From positions 44,564,383-44,628,382 of the forward strand of contig NC_081541.1 of NCBI RefSeq assembly GCF_901000735.1: DNA of 64,000 bases, given 5' to 3'. A program made the position numbers and the translations under genes. Numbering within the stretch: the first letter of the stretch is position 1; each line of letters opens with the position of its first letter. The stretch is from Corylus avellana (taxonomy: Eukaryota > Streptophyta > Magnoliopsida > Fagales > Betulaceae). Of this stretch, positions 48,864-64,000 are shown one piece after another. The notes beneath the pieces are model-generated. The model ran no database searches. It was not told the DNA's origin and saw nothing but the letters and a program-made list of their open reading frames with translations.

Positions 48864-49296
48864 GAGTACTTGAGATGCCAACCGAGGGAGAGATGACTAC
48901 TTGTTGAGCGTGAAGGAGAAGAAGAGAATCGACCGAGAGAGAGAGATGAGCTGTGCACTGCGTGGGTTTTGAGCTTGAAGGAGAGAAGCCGAGAGTGTGT
49001 CTAAAAGAGTTTGGGGAATATGGTTTACGAAATTAAAATGTGTAAATTATTTTCCTAAAAATTCAAGGGTTTTTAAGTTAAACGGAAATTATTTTTATTG
49101 GACTTTTATTTTAAGCACACCAAACACTATAAAATGCCGAAAACAGTTTTCATAAAATATTTTATCTCGAAATAAACAGAGTCTAAATTCTTAAATAAAA
49201 CACTTATTTTGCAATCACTCCCTCAGTTTTTAAAAATTGATTTTAACTTCTTAGCTTTGTTGCGAATTTGAAATAGGCCCTTTCGTGTCTTTTTGT

Positions 49297-49423
49297 CCAA
49301 TAAAGTAATTTTTTTTTTTTTTTATATGTTCACACAAAAAAGGGATTCGAACTAGTGATCTCCGCTTCATAAGGCGTAGTCTCTAGTCGATTGAGCTATC
49401 TCTTGGGGACCCAATAAAGTAAT
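49297..49423 (-). mobile_element. tRNA-derived SINE with 13-bp target duplication
   Basis: CCAATAAAGTAAT flanks the element exactly (49297-49309 and 49411-49423). The element, read on minus from 49410, begins GTCCCCAAGAGATAGCTCAA (A-box TAGCTCAATCGA). It has a decayed anticodon arm, a B-box AGTTCGAATCC, then a short tail TTTTTTGTGTGAACATAT and poly(A). It is about 101 bases long, small for a SINE, with Pol III boxes still recognisable. Confidence 0.85.
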
Positions 49424-49834
49424 GTTGTTTGTATTTTTTGTTACATTATATTAAAATAATTATTATTTATTTTATTACCAAATTAAAAAATTAAAATATT
49501 TATTTTTTGTTTTTCTTTTTTGAAAAATGAGTCCTTGCCTAAAGGAAAGGGGCAGCCACCTCATGGGCCATGGTCCAAGGGTTATTCACATGCCAACCCC
49601 AGCCAATGCAGCCATCAAATGGGGGTGGCTCATGGGCCATCCCTCACAGTTAAAAGGTAGCCCACAAACCTCTTTTTTTTTTTTCTTTTTCTTTTTAGAT
49701 TTTAAGTTTGTTATTTTTTCAATTTTATTTCATTAGCATTTAATTAAATATATTATTATCATTTTAATATAATATGGCGTTGCTTAATATAATATGAATA
49801 AGCTGCTTTATTGACTTTAACTTCGTCTTAAAAG

Positions 49835-50255
49835 TATCTTTTGCAAAGCCAAAAAGAAAGTGGTACAGATGCTGCAAGAATCAGCGACAGGTGAAGTATT
49901 GAGAGCTTTAAGGGCCGTAGAATTTATTGGAGAATTGGGCTTTCAAGATATTATTTTAGAAGGAGACTCCCTTAATTGGAGATCTTTTGGACAAATTGTA
50001 GAAGACACCAAGGAAGTTCTTGGAGCTCTAAGAAGTTTGAGAATTTGTCATGCAAGGAGAGAAGTCAATCAAGCAGCACATGGTTTAGCTAAGGCAGGTA
50101 CTTCAACTTCCATTGATCGTATTTGGTTAGAGAAAACTCCTCCTTGTATTTTTGACATTGTGACCCTAGAGTTTTTTGCTCTGTTGTCACTCTAAATTTT
50201 TTCACTTATGAAATTAAATTTTAATTATTTTTTTTAAAAATTATCTTTTGCAAAG
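49835..50255 (+). mobile_element. 5'-truncated LINE with RNase H tail and 14-bp target duplication
   Basis: TATCTTTTGCAAAG occurs at 49835-49848 and 50242-50255. Between them an open frame to 50195 encodes the end of a LINE RNase H domain (EVLRALRAVEFIGELGFQDI, LEGDSLNW, ICHARREVNQAAHGLAKAG), then a short 3' end and an A/T-rich tail. The homologous part of the LINE at 29494-31290 is clearly related in layout. It is non-functional because it lacks RT and endonuclease. Confidence 0.85.
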
Positions 50256-50414
50256 AAACTTTTAATACATTACCAAGAGGCTATTAAGATGTGATTATTT
50301 GCTTAACAAAACCATTTGCAAATACTTGATGAACAAATCTTCTTAAGCCTTTTGGGTGTGACATTAAAAATAAAATAAAAAATTCGCTCGGCATAACTAT
50401 TGTAGAAATTTACG

Positions 50415-50449
<35 letters not shown>

Positions 50450-51289
50450 GGAGAAATACCGGAAGCAAATAAATAAAAAAAAGAAGACAAACAAATTTGA
50501 AGTGATTCGGTCTTAGAAACCTATGTTCATCATTGTGAAGTGTCCTTAGGCTATGTCTTTATTGTATTGAATTATATTATACTATATGGCATTTATGAAG
50601 AATTTATGATAGGCCTACAATGAAACTAAATAAATAAACATAGAATATATTATAACATCTCATTCAAACTTAAGGTGGAAGCTTGAATTTGGAAAGAGAA
50701 TTTTCTTTCTTTCTTTCTTGCATTTTGGGATTTAGTGCGACAAGCATCAAAAGTTGAGTGAGTTTGTTGTTCATAATTGTTGATGAAGCATAATAGCATA
50801 TAATGATTATGTGTGGCAAGCATAGAAAACTTGATGTGAACTTATGTGAGTAATAATCTGGTGTGGCTAAAGGAGAATCTGTTCGTGAGCTTGATGTGAA
50901 CCCAATGAACTGGGCCATGGAGTCGGATCATATAAACCGGATCCAACAAACACACGTGTGGTGTGTGTAGTGAATCTAGTGAATGATGCGCACGAAACAA
51001 ACAAGACTAGTGTCGGCGTCTGAAGGGCATGGAAGAACAACCAAAACTTATAAGTGGTGTGTGGAACAGCGGAAGTGCGCGACTCAAATGCGTCAAACCA
51101 AAAGGGTGCAAATCCAGGGATGGAAAAACATATTCAATGGTTACTTTGCCGGAAATAGAGCTGGTGGCAACACGTGTGAAACCAGTAATAAAACGCAGTG
51201 GCTCATTATATTGGTGTTGGGGCATTCGCATATTAAATTTGAAATAATCATTATTAAATTTTAAATTATTAATAATTTAAAAGAGTAAT

Positions 51290-51470
51290 AATAAAGATCA
51301 TCTTTTTATCTTTTTTTATTTTTCTAAAGCTGATATGACTTTTAAAATTACCATTAAATTTTAAATGAATCATATTTGAATTTTGATCAAATGATAATTT
51401 TAAAAGTCACGTTAGCTAGAGGAGAATAAAAACATAGTCCCTAGCATTATTCAATTTTAAATGATACATC
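51290..51470. repeat. Palindromic MITE
   Basis: GCTGATATGACTTTTAAAAT (from 51329) and ATTTTAAAAGTCACGTTAGC (to 51416) are inverted with three mismatches in about 22 bases. Same family as 7486 and 8112. Confidence 0.5.
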
Positions 51471-51480
51471 ACATTTCTCC

Positions 51481-51819
51481 TATGGGTGTAAATCTAGTTG
51501 GTTATAACCGGCCACCAATTACCCGTCAATCGGCCAATCAATTTTAAAATTGATAATCGGGTACCCCAATCTAGTTACCAATTTTTGTATTTTCACACAC
51601 CCCGTTGTAAATGGTAAGAGATGATAAGAATGAGAATTTTTTTTTTTTTTTTTTAAACAACCACAACAAAACCCACCTTATTAGGCAAAAAAAGCCGACA
51701 AAAACAACTAAATTAAGCCCAATACCTAAATTAGGCCTAAAAAGCCTAATTGTTGACGCACCCAATTACCGATCCGGTTAACCGATTACCGGTTGGAAAT
51801 CGGTTTTCACCCCTAATTT
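51481..51819. mobile_element. Possible hAT-like non-autonomous element
   Basis: The left end ATGGGTGTAAATCTAGTTGG and the right end (reverse complement TTAGGGGTGAAAACCGATTT) share GGG(T)G-AAA. The body holds repeated AACCGGT / ACCGATTACCGG motifs. No target duplication could be fixed. Confidence 0.35.
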
Positions 51820-52199
51820 CTCCATGTACATAGCTGATTTCTTACTTATAAAAATAATAAATAAATTTTTAAAAAGTAGGTATGTAACTACCATCTAAAG
51901 AGACTAGTAGTCGTTTGGCCAACCCACTCTATTATGGTGGCTTCAGCTCTATAAATTGAAATATTGAATAATACAGAAATCAGAAAAAGACAATTGTTTC
52001 AAACCTTTTTTGATGAAGCAAATTTGTGTGTGTTTTTCTATCTTGGGGTATCTACGTGGGTTGGGAAGTCCAAATCCGAAGTCAATTTAAAACCGTGTTT
52101 CTCAACACATTAAAGCCGTCCACAGCATTTCCGCGCCGCTGTCCCCTCTCTCACCCTCCATCCAAAACCAACAATTTCAAATAAAATTTAGCTTTCTCT

Positions 52200-54712
52200 G
52201 TCACTCTTTCTCAAGCTCAGAACTTTCGAAACCCTGATTGGGCAACTCAAGAAGCGCAAAGAGAGGGCCCCACTATTTTCTAACCTTTTCCTTTTTGTAT
52301 TTTCTCGAGAAATTTCTCTCTCCTACCAGACACCCACACCTCCGCTCCTCTCTCTCTGTCTCAACGGCTTTAATTTGAAATTCTCGGACGCGCACTTCGT
52401 TGTCTCCTTTTATATTTGTCACAGCACAGTACAAATACCAAATACCAAGGTTTCTTCCAATTCTTCAGTGTCGGCCACCCCCACCAAACCTCTCTCTCTT
52501 AGGGTTTGTGCTCTCTGAAATGGGGTTTTGAGTCAATCTCCACTTCTAGGTATCTCTCTTATTTTTGTTTGGTTTACATTTTTGTTTTTTTGGGATCTTT
52601 TTTTATTTGATTTTGATGCTATTGCGGGTGAGTTTCCGGTTCTGGGAGTTGTGGTTTTGGAAATGTTTTAGATCTGTTGTCGATTGGGTTTGACGTTGAG
52701 TGTGTGCGCGTGATTCTAGGGTTTATATCCAGGCATTTGAGTGATAATACACTTTTGGTAGTTTATGTTTCTTTCAGTTCCAAGAATTACTGGGTTTTGG
52801 TAGTTACACTGCGAGATTCGGAAAATCGCCGATGGCGTTATTGTTTTCTGTCCTGGTTGATGGCGTCTAATGGTTTGATCGCGTTCGAAGTTAGGGTTTT
52901 TAAAAATGGCATTGGCAGTGATCTGTGTGCATCGTGGTGTTAATTTTATTTTGTCGTTGCTTGGTTTCTGGCAAATTGATCTATAGTACAATTTTAGATT
53001 CTTTAGCATTGTCAGAAATGGCTACTTTGGTGATTGCAATACCCACCAATCACTGTGCATGTTGAGAATATTTGATTTTGTAGTTTTGGGATTTGAATTT
53101 GAGTGTTGCTTTGAGAAACGTGTCTGAAAGAGAGCAATTACTTTTGGGTGTTCGCTTTTCTTGTGGGAATTTTTTTTTTTTGTTGGATCTGTTTTTGGGT
53201 GGAGAAAAATTAGGATAGATGATAGAAAAAGTAATATCTTTAACTTTGTGCTCGCTGTGAGTTTTTCTACATTAGTGCTATGTTAATGCTTAAAATGGAT
53301 GAAGAGGGTAACTTTCTTGATGAGAAAGATACTTTAACTTTAAAAAGAGTAGTATATTTAACTGTGTGCTCGTTGTGAGTTTTTCTAAATTAGAGCCGTG
53401 TTAATGCTTAAATGGATGAAGAGGTAACTTTCTTGATGAGACTTAGTGCGTTTTTGTCAGCCTTGTCTGGATTTTGATTTTAAGTGCGTTGTTCATTCTG
53501 GTTCTTCACAATATGGTCATCACTCGGACCATACTCTTCCGAACTTGCTTTGAAGTTTTAATGCAATCTATTATATTTATGATGCTGCAACGGTCATCTA
53601 GATTCTATTCTATGAGTAATTTGTTTGGGACAACTCTTTTTTATAATGTTTGGATGATACAGTAGTAAACTGCACTATGTCTATGCTCTGTTATGAGCTC
53701 CTATTCATTATTTATTTATCAAGAAATAAAAAATGAGGGAGAAGAGTAAGAGTTAACTGATTTAGCTTTATTTCCTCTTTATATGCTACATATTTCTTGA
53801 AGAAAGGAAAAGTAAAGATAGATGGGTGATTTTCATATTAATATCTCATTCTTTAATCATTTGGAGTCTAGGTTTATTTCCACTTCTCTCTTTATGATTC
53901 TTATGAAGAAAACTTGAAGGGAATCATTTGCAAAAAGAAGAGATGAAAAAGGGTTGGAAGCACGAAGAGGTAAATGAGGTAATGGGGGAAGAAGTTATAG
54001 AATACTCACGCACACCTTTAAAAATTTAGTGCAGTTCAAGGGAACATTTTACATAAAACATTATTGACTTTGGGTGGAAATTTAAACCTCTGATCACTTG
54101 AAAACATTGGCAAAGCTGCAAAACCCTTTCATCTTTTTGGAAAAAATAGATGTTGTTGCAATAATGATCACTTACATATGAGATAGAGATAATTTGGCCT
54201 CGGGTATTAATGCAACAAATAGCTTGCATTTCCAGATTGTCTAATCAGTTTGTTCTAGTGCCAATCATACCTGCTACAGTGATATTTTAGTAATTATTAT
54301 TACAAGTAGACAGTTTTTCTATATCTTCAAAATATATGAATCTTGAACCATACAAATTAGAGGAAAAAAATATAAATCAGTTGAGATTTCTGCTTTATTA
54401 TCAGTATCTTCATGGAAAAAGAAAAAAAACCTCTGAGCACATGTGAAGAGCAGAAGAGGCTAGTAATATTTTATCACAATACCTACAGGTTTTTAAAACG
54501 ATTATTCTAAATGTTCATCAGTGATGTATCATTACACCTCATTGTGTGTCCAACAGTGTGTTATTAAATGATGATTTATAAATGGGAGTTTTCTTATTTG
54601 ATTGAGAACTTATGAAGTGTTATTGTTATCTTTGGTAGGTCAAGGAGTCCTAATCGAGTTGGTTCCTTTTTGAAAGAAGACAAGAAATTGAAGTTGAAAA
54701 ATAAATTTGCTG
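52200..54712 (+). other. Probable 5' leader exons of the SINAT gene
   Basis: A pyrimidine-rich first exon (about 52200-52549) ends CTTCTAG before GTATCTCTC. A second likely exon spans 54639-54712 (TTTGGTAG acceptor, GCTG|GTAAGA donor). A third part, 55139-55173, precedes the ATG. The first contains a tiny upstream frame ATG GGG TTT TGA at 52520-52531. Borders are inferred from splice signals only. Confidence 0.5.
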
Positions 54713-55173
54713 GTAAGAATATTTGGTAATGTTTTTCATATATGACTGAAAGCTAGTTTCTACATTTTTCTTTTGGTTAAAGTAATTGTACCACATTCAT
54801 GGGCATGTAGTTTAGTTTTCATGGTTGTATCGTAGATTGCAATTAATATGTTGAGATGCCTCTTTTTTAAAATTTTTATCAACATTCCTTTTGGTGTTTG
54901 GAGATATTGTAGATGCATGGTAATATGATAGATTATATCATTTTTTTTCTTTTTTTTTAATAAAAAAATTGGCGTTAATATGTCTTATGCTAGATGTTTG
55001 TTCTTTATCATTTTTTTTTTCCTGTTTCTATATTTTCATCTGCTTCTTTTGATAAATCAACCACTGTTTACCTCCCATCCTAAATGAGATTTTTTTACAA
55101 ATTTTGAATTGATGTTCTTTATGTATTTGTCTACATAGATTTGGCATCTAGAGTAAGCCACCTTAATACTAGG

Positions 55174-57135
55174 ATGGCATCTGGAAGTCCATTTTTTGAT
55201 GATATACGGAGCAAACCTGAGGTTATTGATCCTCCTCAAAGTGAAGACATGATGGATGTTGGTGAAAATGTGAATGATCCGGCTCCAAATGCTCTAAAAC
55301 CTAATTTGACTGTTTCTAGTGGTGTCCGCGAGCTATTGGAGTGCCCTGTGTGCTTAAACGCCATGTACCCTCCTATCCATCAGGTTTGTAGAAGATGGGT
55401 TATTTTACTTGGTCATTTCTTGAACGCTTTTACATTGAAAGCCAACTCTTGGGGATCAGTCAATTGCTTGCTATCTTGCTTGATGACAAGTTGCTGATTG
55501 TTGTTTGAAATATTTGAGGGTTGGTAATAAAATCAAATCAGTCATATATGATTTATAATTGACTGTTATGGTAGCCAGCAACTGTGATACTGTTTTTTAA
55601 ATGGTACATGCTATATAGAAAATATAAAGAAAAAGGAAGGGAAGGGGCACTTGGGTGGGGTGTGTGTTGGGGGGGGATCTTACCCCACTTTGAAAATGAG
55701 AATGGGAACATTTAGAAGAATGCAAATTCCTCACCTTTAATTTATTGGTATTCTCCCTTATTGCAGTGTTCAAATGGTCACACATTGTGTTCTGGTTGCA
55801 AGCCCCGGGTGCACAACCGGTGCCCCACTTGCAGGCATGAACTTGGCAATATAAGATGTCTAGCATTGGAGAAGGTTGCTGCTTCTTTGGAACTTCCATG
55901 TAAATATCAGAGTTTTGGGTGCATGGGCATATACCCATATTACAGCAAACTCAAACATGAATCTCAATGTGTCTATAGACCCTATAACTGTCCTTATGCT
56001 GGATCAGAATGCACTGTCATTGGTGATATTCCTTCTCTGGTGGCCCACTTGAAAGATGATCACAAAGTTGACATGCACAACGGCAGCACTTTCAACCATC
56101 GCTATGTCAAATCAAATCCACAAGAGGTTGAAAATGCCACATGGATGCTGACGGTATAGTGTTGCTTCATCCCTGTCTCATTGTCTTCTTTATGGTTCTT
56201 TTCTTGCCTACCGTTCAGTAGAGGAGGTCATGTGTTTCTCTATGTGCAATTCCAGTAGAAGATTTGCATAGGATGCATCTATTTCAACTAATTAATCAGT
56301 ATACAGAATTTCTGTTATCCTGTCACTGAAGGGTTTGTTTTGTTGTTTCAGCTAAAACTGGATGAAATATTTATATCTCAATTCTTTGGAGAGCTCCTAT
56401 CTTTAGTTTAGGATCATGACATCGTGTAATGAGCTTGATGATTAAAATGCACATCAATGAAAGCGGACTTATAGGAGTTAATTTAAATGCAGAATTGTAG
56501 TGTAGCGTATCTGTATGGGTTTGTTCTGTTGTTTTGCCTAAATATGGAAGAAAATTAGTATGTCATTATTGTGAAGATCCCTTGTTTATAGAAACATTAC
56601 AACATTTAAGTAATGAGCTTAAAGAGGGCCCATACTAGGCATAATAGTTCCTGCCATATCAGGGTGTGTGATCCTATGTTGATGGCGGCATGACTACACG
56701 TACACTTTTTAATACGTCACAGCACATTCACCTATAGCTAAGTTAATCCTTGCATTTACCGGAAAACTTGGCCATGGGTTTGTAACTGGATTGGATTTAT
56801 CTGTTAATTTGCAGGTCTTCAGTTGCTTTGGTCAGTACTTTTGTCTGCATTTTGAAGCTTTCCAGCTTGGGATGGCTCCAGTCTACATAGCATTCTTGCG
56901 ATTTATGGGTGATGATAATGAGGCAAAGAACTACAGCTACAGCCTAGAGGTTGGTGGAAATGGCAGGAAGATGATTTGGCAGGGGGTACCTAGAAGTGTT
57001 CGAGACAGTCATAGGAAGGTTCGTGACAGTTTTGATGGCCTCATCATTCAGCGCAACATGGCTCTCTTCTTCTCCGGAGGAGACCGAAAGGAGTTAAAGC
57101 TTAGGGTGACAGGTAGGATTTGGAAAGAGCAGTGA
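55174..57135 (+). CDS. SINA-like E3 ubiquitin ligase (SINAT type)
   Basis: SINAT proteins are RING E3 ligases that act in development, hormone signalling and autophagy control. Exons: 55174-55383, 55767-56153 and 56815-57135; 305 codons plus stop, the usual length. The RING has Cys57, Cys60, Cys71, His75, Cys78, Cys81, Cys89 and Cys92. The SIAH zinc finger follows (CKYQSFGC, HESQC, CPYAGSEC, HLKDDHKVDMH), then the substrate/dimer domain (NATWMLTVFSCFGQYFCLHF, QLGMAPVYIAFLRFMG, RVTGRIWKEQ end). The VHNRCPTCR and VFSCFGQYFCLHFEAFQLG text is closer to SINAT3/4/5 than to SINAT2 as I remember them. The start is MASGSPFFDD, the first ATG in the exon. The acceptor at 55138 and the leader exons put introns in the 5' UTR. 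Confidence 0.94.
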
Positions 57136-59287
57136 TAGGAATAGGAATTTCTGCCTTATCTTCTTTCCCCTCTATTTTGCCTTACAGCAAGTAGGTCAGT
57201 CCGTTCTGTCACCATCATGGGTCTTCTGGTCATGTATTTTCTGGAATTTAGGCGGCAAACTCTCTTTGCTTGTCCATGTATAAAATACATGAGTTGGAAG
57301 GCATGCCTGTTATCTATATTCACAATATATATGTATCTATTTGTAGATGAATTATAATCTGGGGCTGGTACTTTTTCCTTTTCTGTTCTTGCATGGGTGA
57401 ATACATCAGTGCTTCAACAGCATTGAATGCACGAGCTATATAGCAATTGAATTGTGCTGTTAAACAACTTAATTTGGGAATGGTGTTTCCTAGCTTATGG
57501 CTGAAGAAAAAAAAAAATCTATTACTTTTCTTTGAAGAATAATTTCCTTTCATCATGGAGGATGGAAGGGCAAGCACAGATTCAAAGTTTCTCTTTTTCC
57601 ACTAGTTTATGGTTCATGATAATCGTTATATGGTTTTCATTTAGATGGAAAGCTGGGGTCCATGAAGTTTCTTGCATATTTTATCTCATCCTTTCATCTC
57701 ATTGATAAAATTCTAAGATAGCAACAGAGCAGCAACCAATCTTTGTTCTAGTCTTTTTGGAGATAAAGGGTCCAAATTCAGCCAAAAAAAAAAAAAACTG
57801 TTATTAAATAGAGGACAAAGCTTATATAAAGTATGTGTTCAAGACCCACTCAGGTTAGCCAAAAGTTAATGGCCAGCCACTTTTATTGTGTGTCTAATTA
57901 TTTTTAAATTGAAATGGGGTCAATTAGAGCCCTTTATTTTTTAATCTCATCGTCTTTTTGTAAAGTTTATCGAAGTACTAATTTATTTATGTATAATTTA
58001 GCTAAATGGGCCGTTTTCACGATATCTCTTCCTGTCATGGCTGTTATTCCTTTTAGCTATCTGCTGCATTTTTTATTTTTTTCCTTTTTTCCTCTTTTTG
58101 TTGCTCACTTGCTCAGAAAACATAAACGAAAGTAACGTGACTGATCCAAACCCAATCAAAGGCCATAGAAGAAACAGAAAGAAAATCCAAGTCCAAGCTT
58201 AGTTTTTTCCTCTATCACGGATATCCTTTTTATAGGAGGATGGTTATTGGTCGGTGTAACCAAACAAAGCACTAAAGTGTCGTGTTTGTAACACTTTATC
58301 TTTTTGGCTTTCTCTTTTTAAAATAATAATATTAACAAATAATTTAACATAACTACTTTTTCTTTTTTTCGGTATTCACTGAATTGACAATTTCAGTCCA
58401 AACTTTTAACCGAAAGTTGAAACAATGTCCGTTCAAATTACTAAAAATTATCAATATTCACCCAATGATAAAAATATCCTTAATAAAATATTTCTTTTTT
58501 TAAAAAAATTACATTTTTTATAAAATAAAAAATAGGGTATGAAAATTTAAAATTTATTCATTTTTTTCTTAGAGATTTTTATTTCGAATTTTTTGAAGTA
58601 TTTTTGTTTTATTGAAAAATATTTAGTCCTTTTTGTAGTTTATGAGAAAATTAAATTTTTTTAAAAAACAATGTCAATTGGATAATCTTGAAATTTTATT
58701 TTATTTTTTATTTTTTATGTCAAATCAATAAAAATGTGTTAAAAAGCACCATCGAATATGATTTCAAATGGAAGTCTACAGACTACACTACGGTAGGCTC
58801 CATCTTCGTGGATTGCACATGGTGGATCCCTTTCCTTTTCCAGATTGCCATTATCCTCCATCAATCATATTCGCCCATGGGAATCATCACCAATCACTGT
58901 GGTAGAGTGGGTTAACGAATAAAAAATGGAAAATGCTTGAAATATTAATAATTTTTTATTTAACTAAATAATTTCAGATCTTATTCTGTTTAAAACTTTA
59001 AACGATTCTTTCCTCTATATTTTTGTTTCTCAAAAACCAGAGATTTTAATGGCGTATTACTCAATATGGAAAATTGGAATTGATTGATATGATCGAGGTT
59101 ATTAAAAGAAAGATTTGTCTAAGCAACGATTTAAAATGTTAAATCCCTATTATAAAATTAACCTAGAAAACCTAAATCTTAATTTTTTTTTTTAATTATA
59201 TTAAAAAAACCCTCTAAAAACCCTGTGAAACCCTCACACTCGCAAGACGCTGAAACGCACACAGAGCACAGAGGCAATCCCTAGAGA
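57136..59287. other. Intergenic between SINAT and UMPS
   Basis: SINAT 3' UTR, then AT-rich DNA with T/A runs. I see no gene; open frames at 57914-58135 and 58688-58915 are low-complexity. A change to GC-richer sequence occurs sharply at the UMPS start. Confidence 0.6.
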
Positions 59288-63112
<3,825 letters not shown>

Positions 63113-64000
63113 GGTTTATGCTTGTATGGTTTTCTAATTGGTGGATGCATAAACTTTTTGCTTAAATGAAAGCTAGAATGCTATGTAGTCTTATAGCTTG
63201 ATATGTGCGTCACATTTTTCTTCTACTTAATATTGTTTGCAAGCATAGTGGCACCTTCCATCAAAATATATCAATCCGTCGTTGTGGTGGTGGTGATCTT
63301 AAATGATGTGACATGAGAGTTGTGATACTCGGAAACAGTAGTTCAATGGCTTCTTTAAATTTAAGGAATCATATTACTTTTTGCTTCTTTTACATCAGAT
63401 TATTTATTCGTTTCCTATACCATATATATATATATATATTTCTTTAACACTAAACAGCAACCAAGAGGAAACTGCTGCTGGAAGCAGTGGAATCCACTTA
63501 AAAACGACTGTTTTCTTGGATCAAATAGACCCAAAATGGTTCCACTATCTGTATTTTGCAACACACTTGAATTTTGGATGTATCATTAATTTATGCTCGA
63601 AGCATTTTACCCCATCCATGGAATGATAAACAAAATTGCAGCCAATCCTTCACTTTATGTTATATTCAAAATGCTATCTAGCAAGGCCATTCAGTTTAGC
63701 CTCCCTGGTTGGGCTGAAGCCCTAGTATATATTAATCACTACAGTGTGTGTTTAGGGTGTTTAGGGTTTTTGGATTGAAGCCCTAGTATATATTATCTAC
63801 GCATAATATTATAGGAGAGTTAAAAAGAAGACACTTTTACATGTGACACAATTGAGAACTGCATTCTAACCAGGCCAATTATTGGAATTGCCTTGAGAAG
63901 CCTTTAATTGAATCTGAAATCATAGCATGCAATACACCCATAAACTGTCACACCCCGATCACATAGGGGAATAAGGAAGTGATCTTACATCTTTATTGCG
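63113..64000. other. UMPS 3' flank, no gene seen
   Basis: Contains a short (TA)n at about 63423-63440, a 20-base direct repeat at 63715 and 63776, and at the window edge (from about 63948) CTGTCACACCCCGATCACATAG, a phrase common in plant LTR elements, but too little is left to classify. Confidence 0.45.
63715..63795. repeat. 20-bp direct repeat around telomere-like motifs
   Basis: TGAAGCCCTAGTATATATTA at 63715-63734 and 63776-63795 flanks 41 bases that include TTTAGGG twice (about 63751-63767). Confidence 0.7.

Larger units (their letters stand above)
50256..52150. other. Intergenic with repeat remnants
   Basis: Contains an (AT)n run at about 50420-50442, a palindromic MITE near 51290-51470 and a GGGTG-ended element at 51481-51819. 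Open frames near 50983-51264 overlap each other and show no family; the stretch near 50660-50930 reads like a decayed LTR element but has no diagnostic end. Confidence 0.5.

Noticed and set aside
49345..49410. A functional tRNA gene on minus
   Set aside because: A and B boxes are present but acceptor and anticodon stems do not pair properly, and it sits between target duplications with poly(A): a SINE.
50983..51264. Overlapping frames at 50983-51264, 51007-51231 and 51029-51247 as a gene
   Set aside because: Three frames on both strands compete, none has a family or splice partner; probably decayed transposon or random GC-richer sequence.
63948..64000. Start of an LTR retrotransposon (TGTCACACCCCGATCA)
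   Set aside because: The phrase is suggestive, but only about 50 bases remain before the window ends, so it cannot be supported.

Overview
The window is nuclear DNA of a flowering plant. The signs are GT-AG introns throughout, AT-rich intergenic DNA with poly(A/T) and (TA)n runs, MITEs, LINE and Ty3/gypsy remnants, a tRNA-derived SINE, and proteins that read as eudicot orthologues (RJ4-type annexin, LNK2, SKIP5, SINAT, bifunctional UMP synthase). A woody rosid would fit, but that is a guess. No bacterial operons, CRISPR arrays or organellar genes are present.

Layout. 1-8.9 kb holds two convergent annexin genes: a D4-type gene on + (exon 1 outside the window) and an RJ4/D8-type gene on -. The second has three separate ATG-bearing first exons, each with its own TATA-like box. 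9-14.5 kb is repeat-rich intergenic DNA with one tRNA-Arg(ACG) gene. 14.7-24.0 kb is LNK2 (8 coding exons, 717 codons) behind a cluster of G-boxes. 23.5-37.3 kb is a near-identical 5.9 kb direct duplication at a constant offset of 7848 bases, separated by a LINE and exactly 100 N. It is most likely two haplotypes placed in tandem by the assembly, not biology. Each copy holds the last LNK2 exon, a MITE, a broken gypsy pol fragment and a kinesin-14 gene fragment fused to it. 37.4-41.1 kb is SKIP5 (F-box), convergent with eIF2B-beta on - (43.1-48.1 kb). 49.3-50.3 kb has a SINE and a 5'-truncated LINE, both with target-site duplications. 52.2-57.1 kb is a SINAT-type E3 ligase with 5' leader exons. 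59.3-63.1 kb is UMP synthase.

The genes do not form a pathway. They are independent housekeeping or regulatory genes: membrane/Ca2+ (annexins), circadian/light output (LNK2), SCF and RING ubiquitin ligases (SKIP5, SINAT), translation initiation (eIF2B-beta) and pyrimidine synthesis (UMPS). All exon models were built by eye from splice signals, phase bookkeeping and remembered family sequences; no search or transcript data were used. I found no wholly new system. The points most worth a second look are the triple first exons of the annexin, the kinesin-gypsy chimera, the false-looking duplication with its LINE filled/empty site, and tiny retroposon scars with long target-site duplications inside introns.
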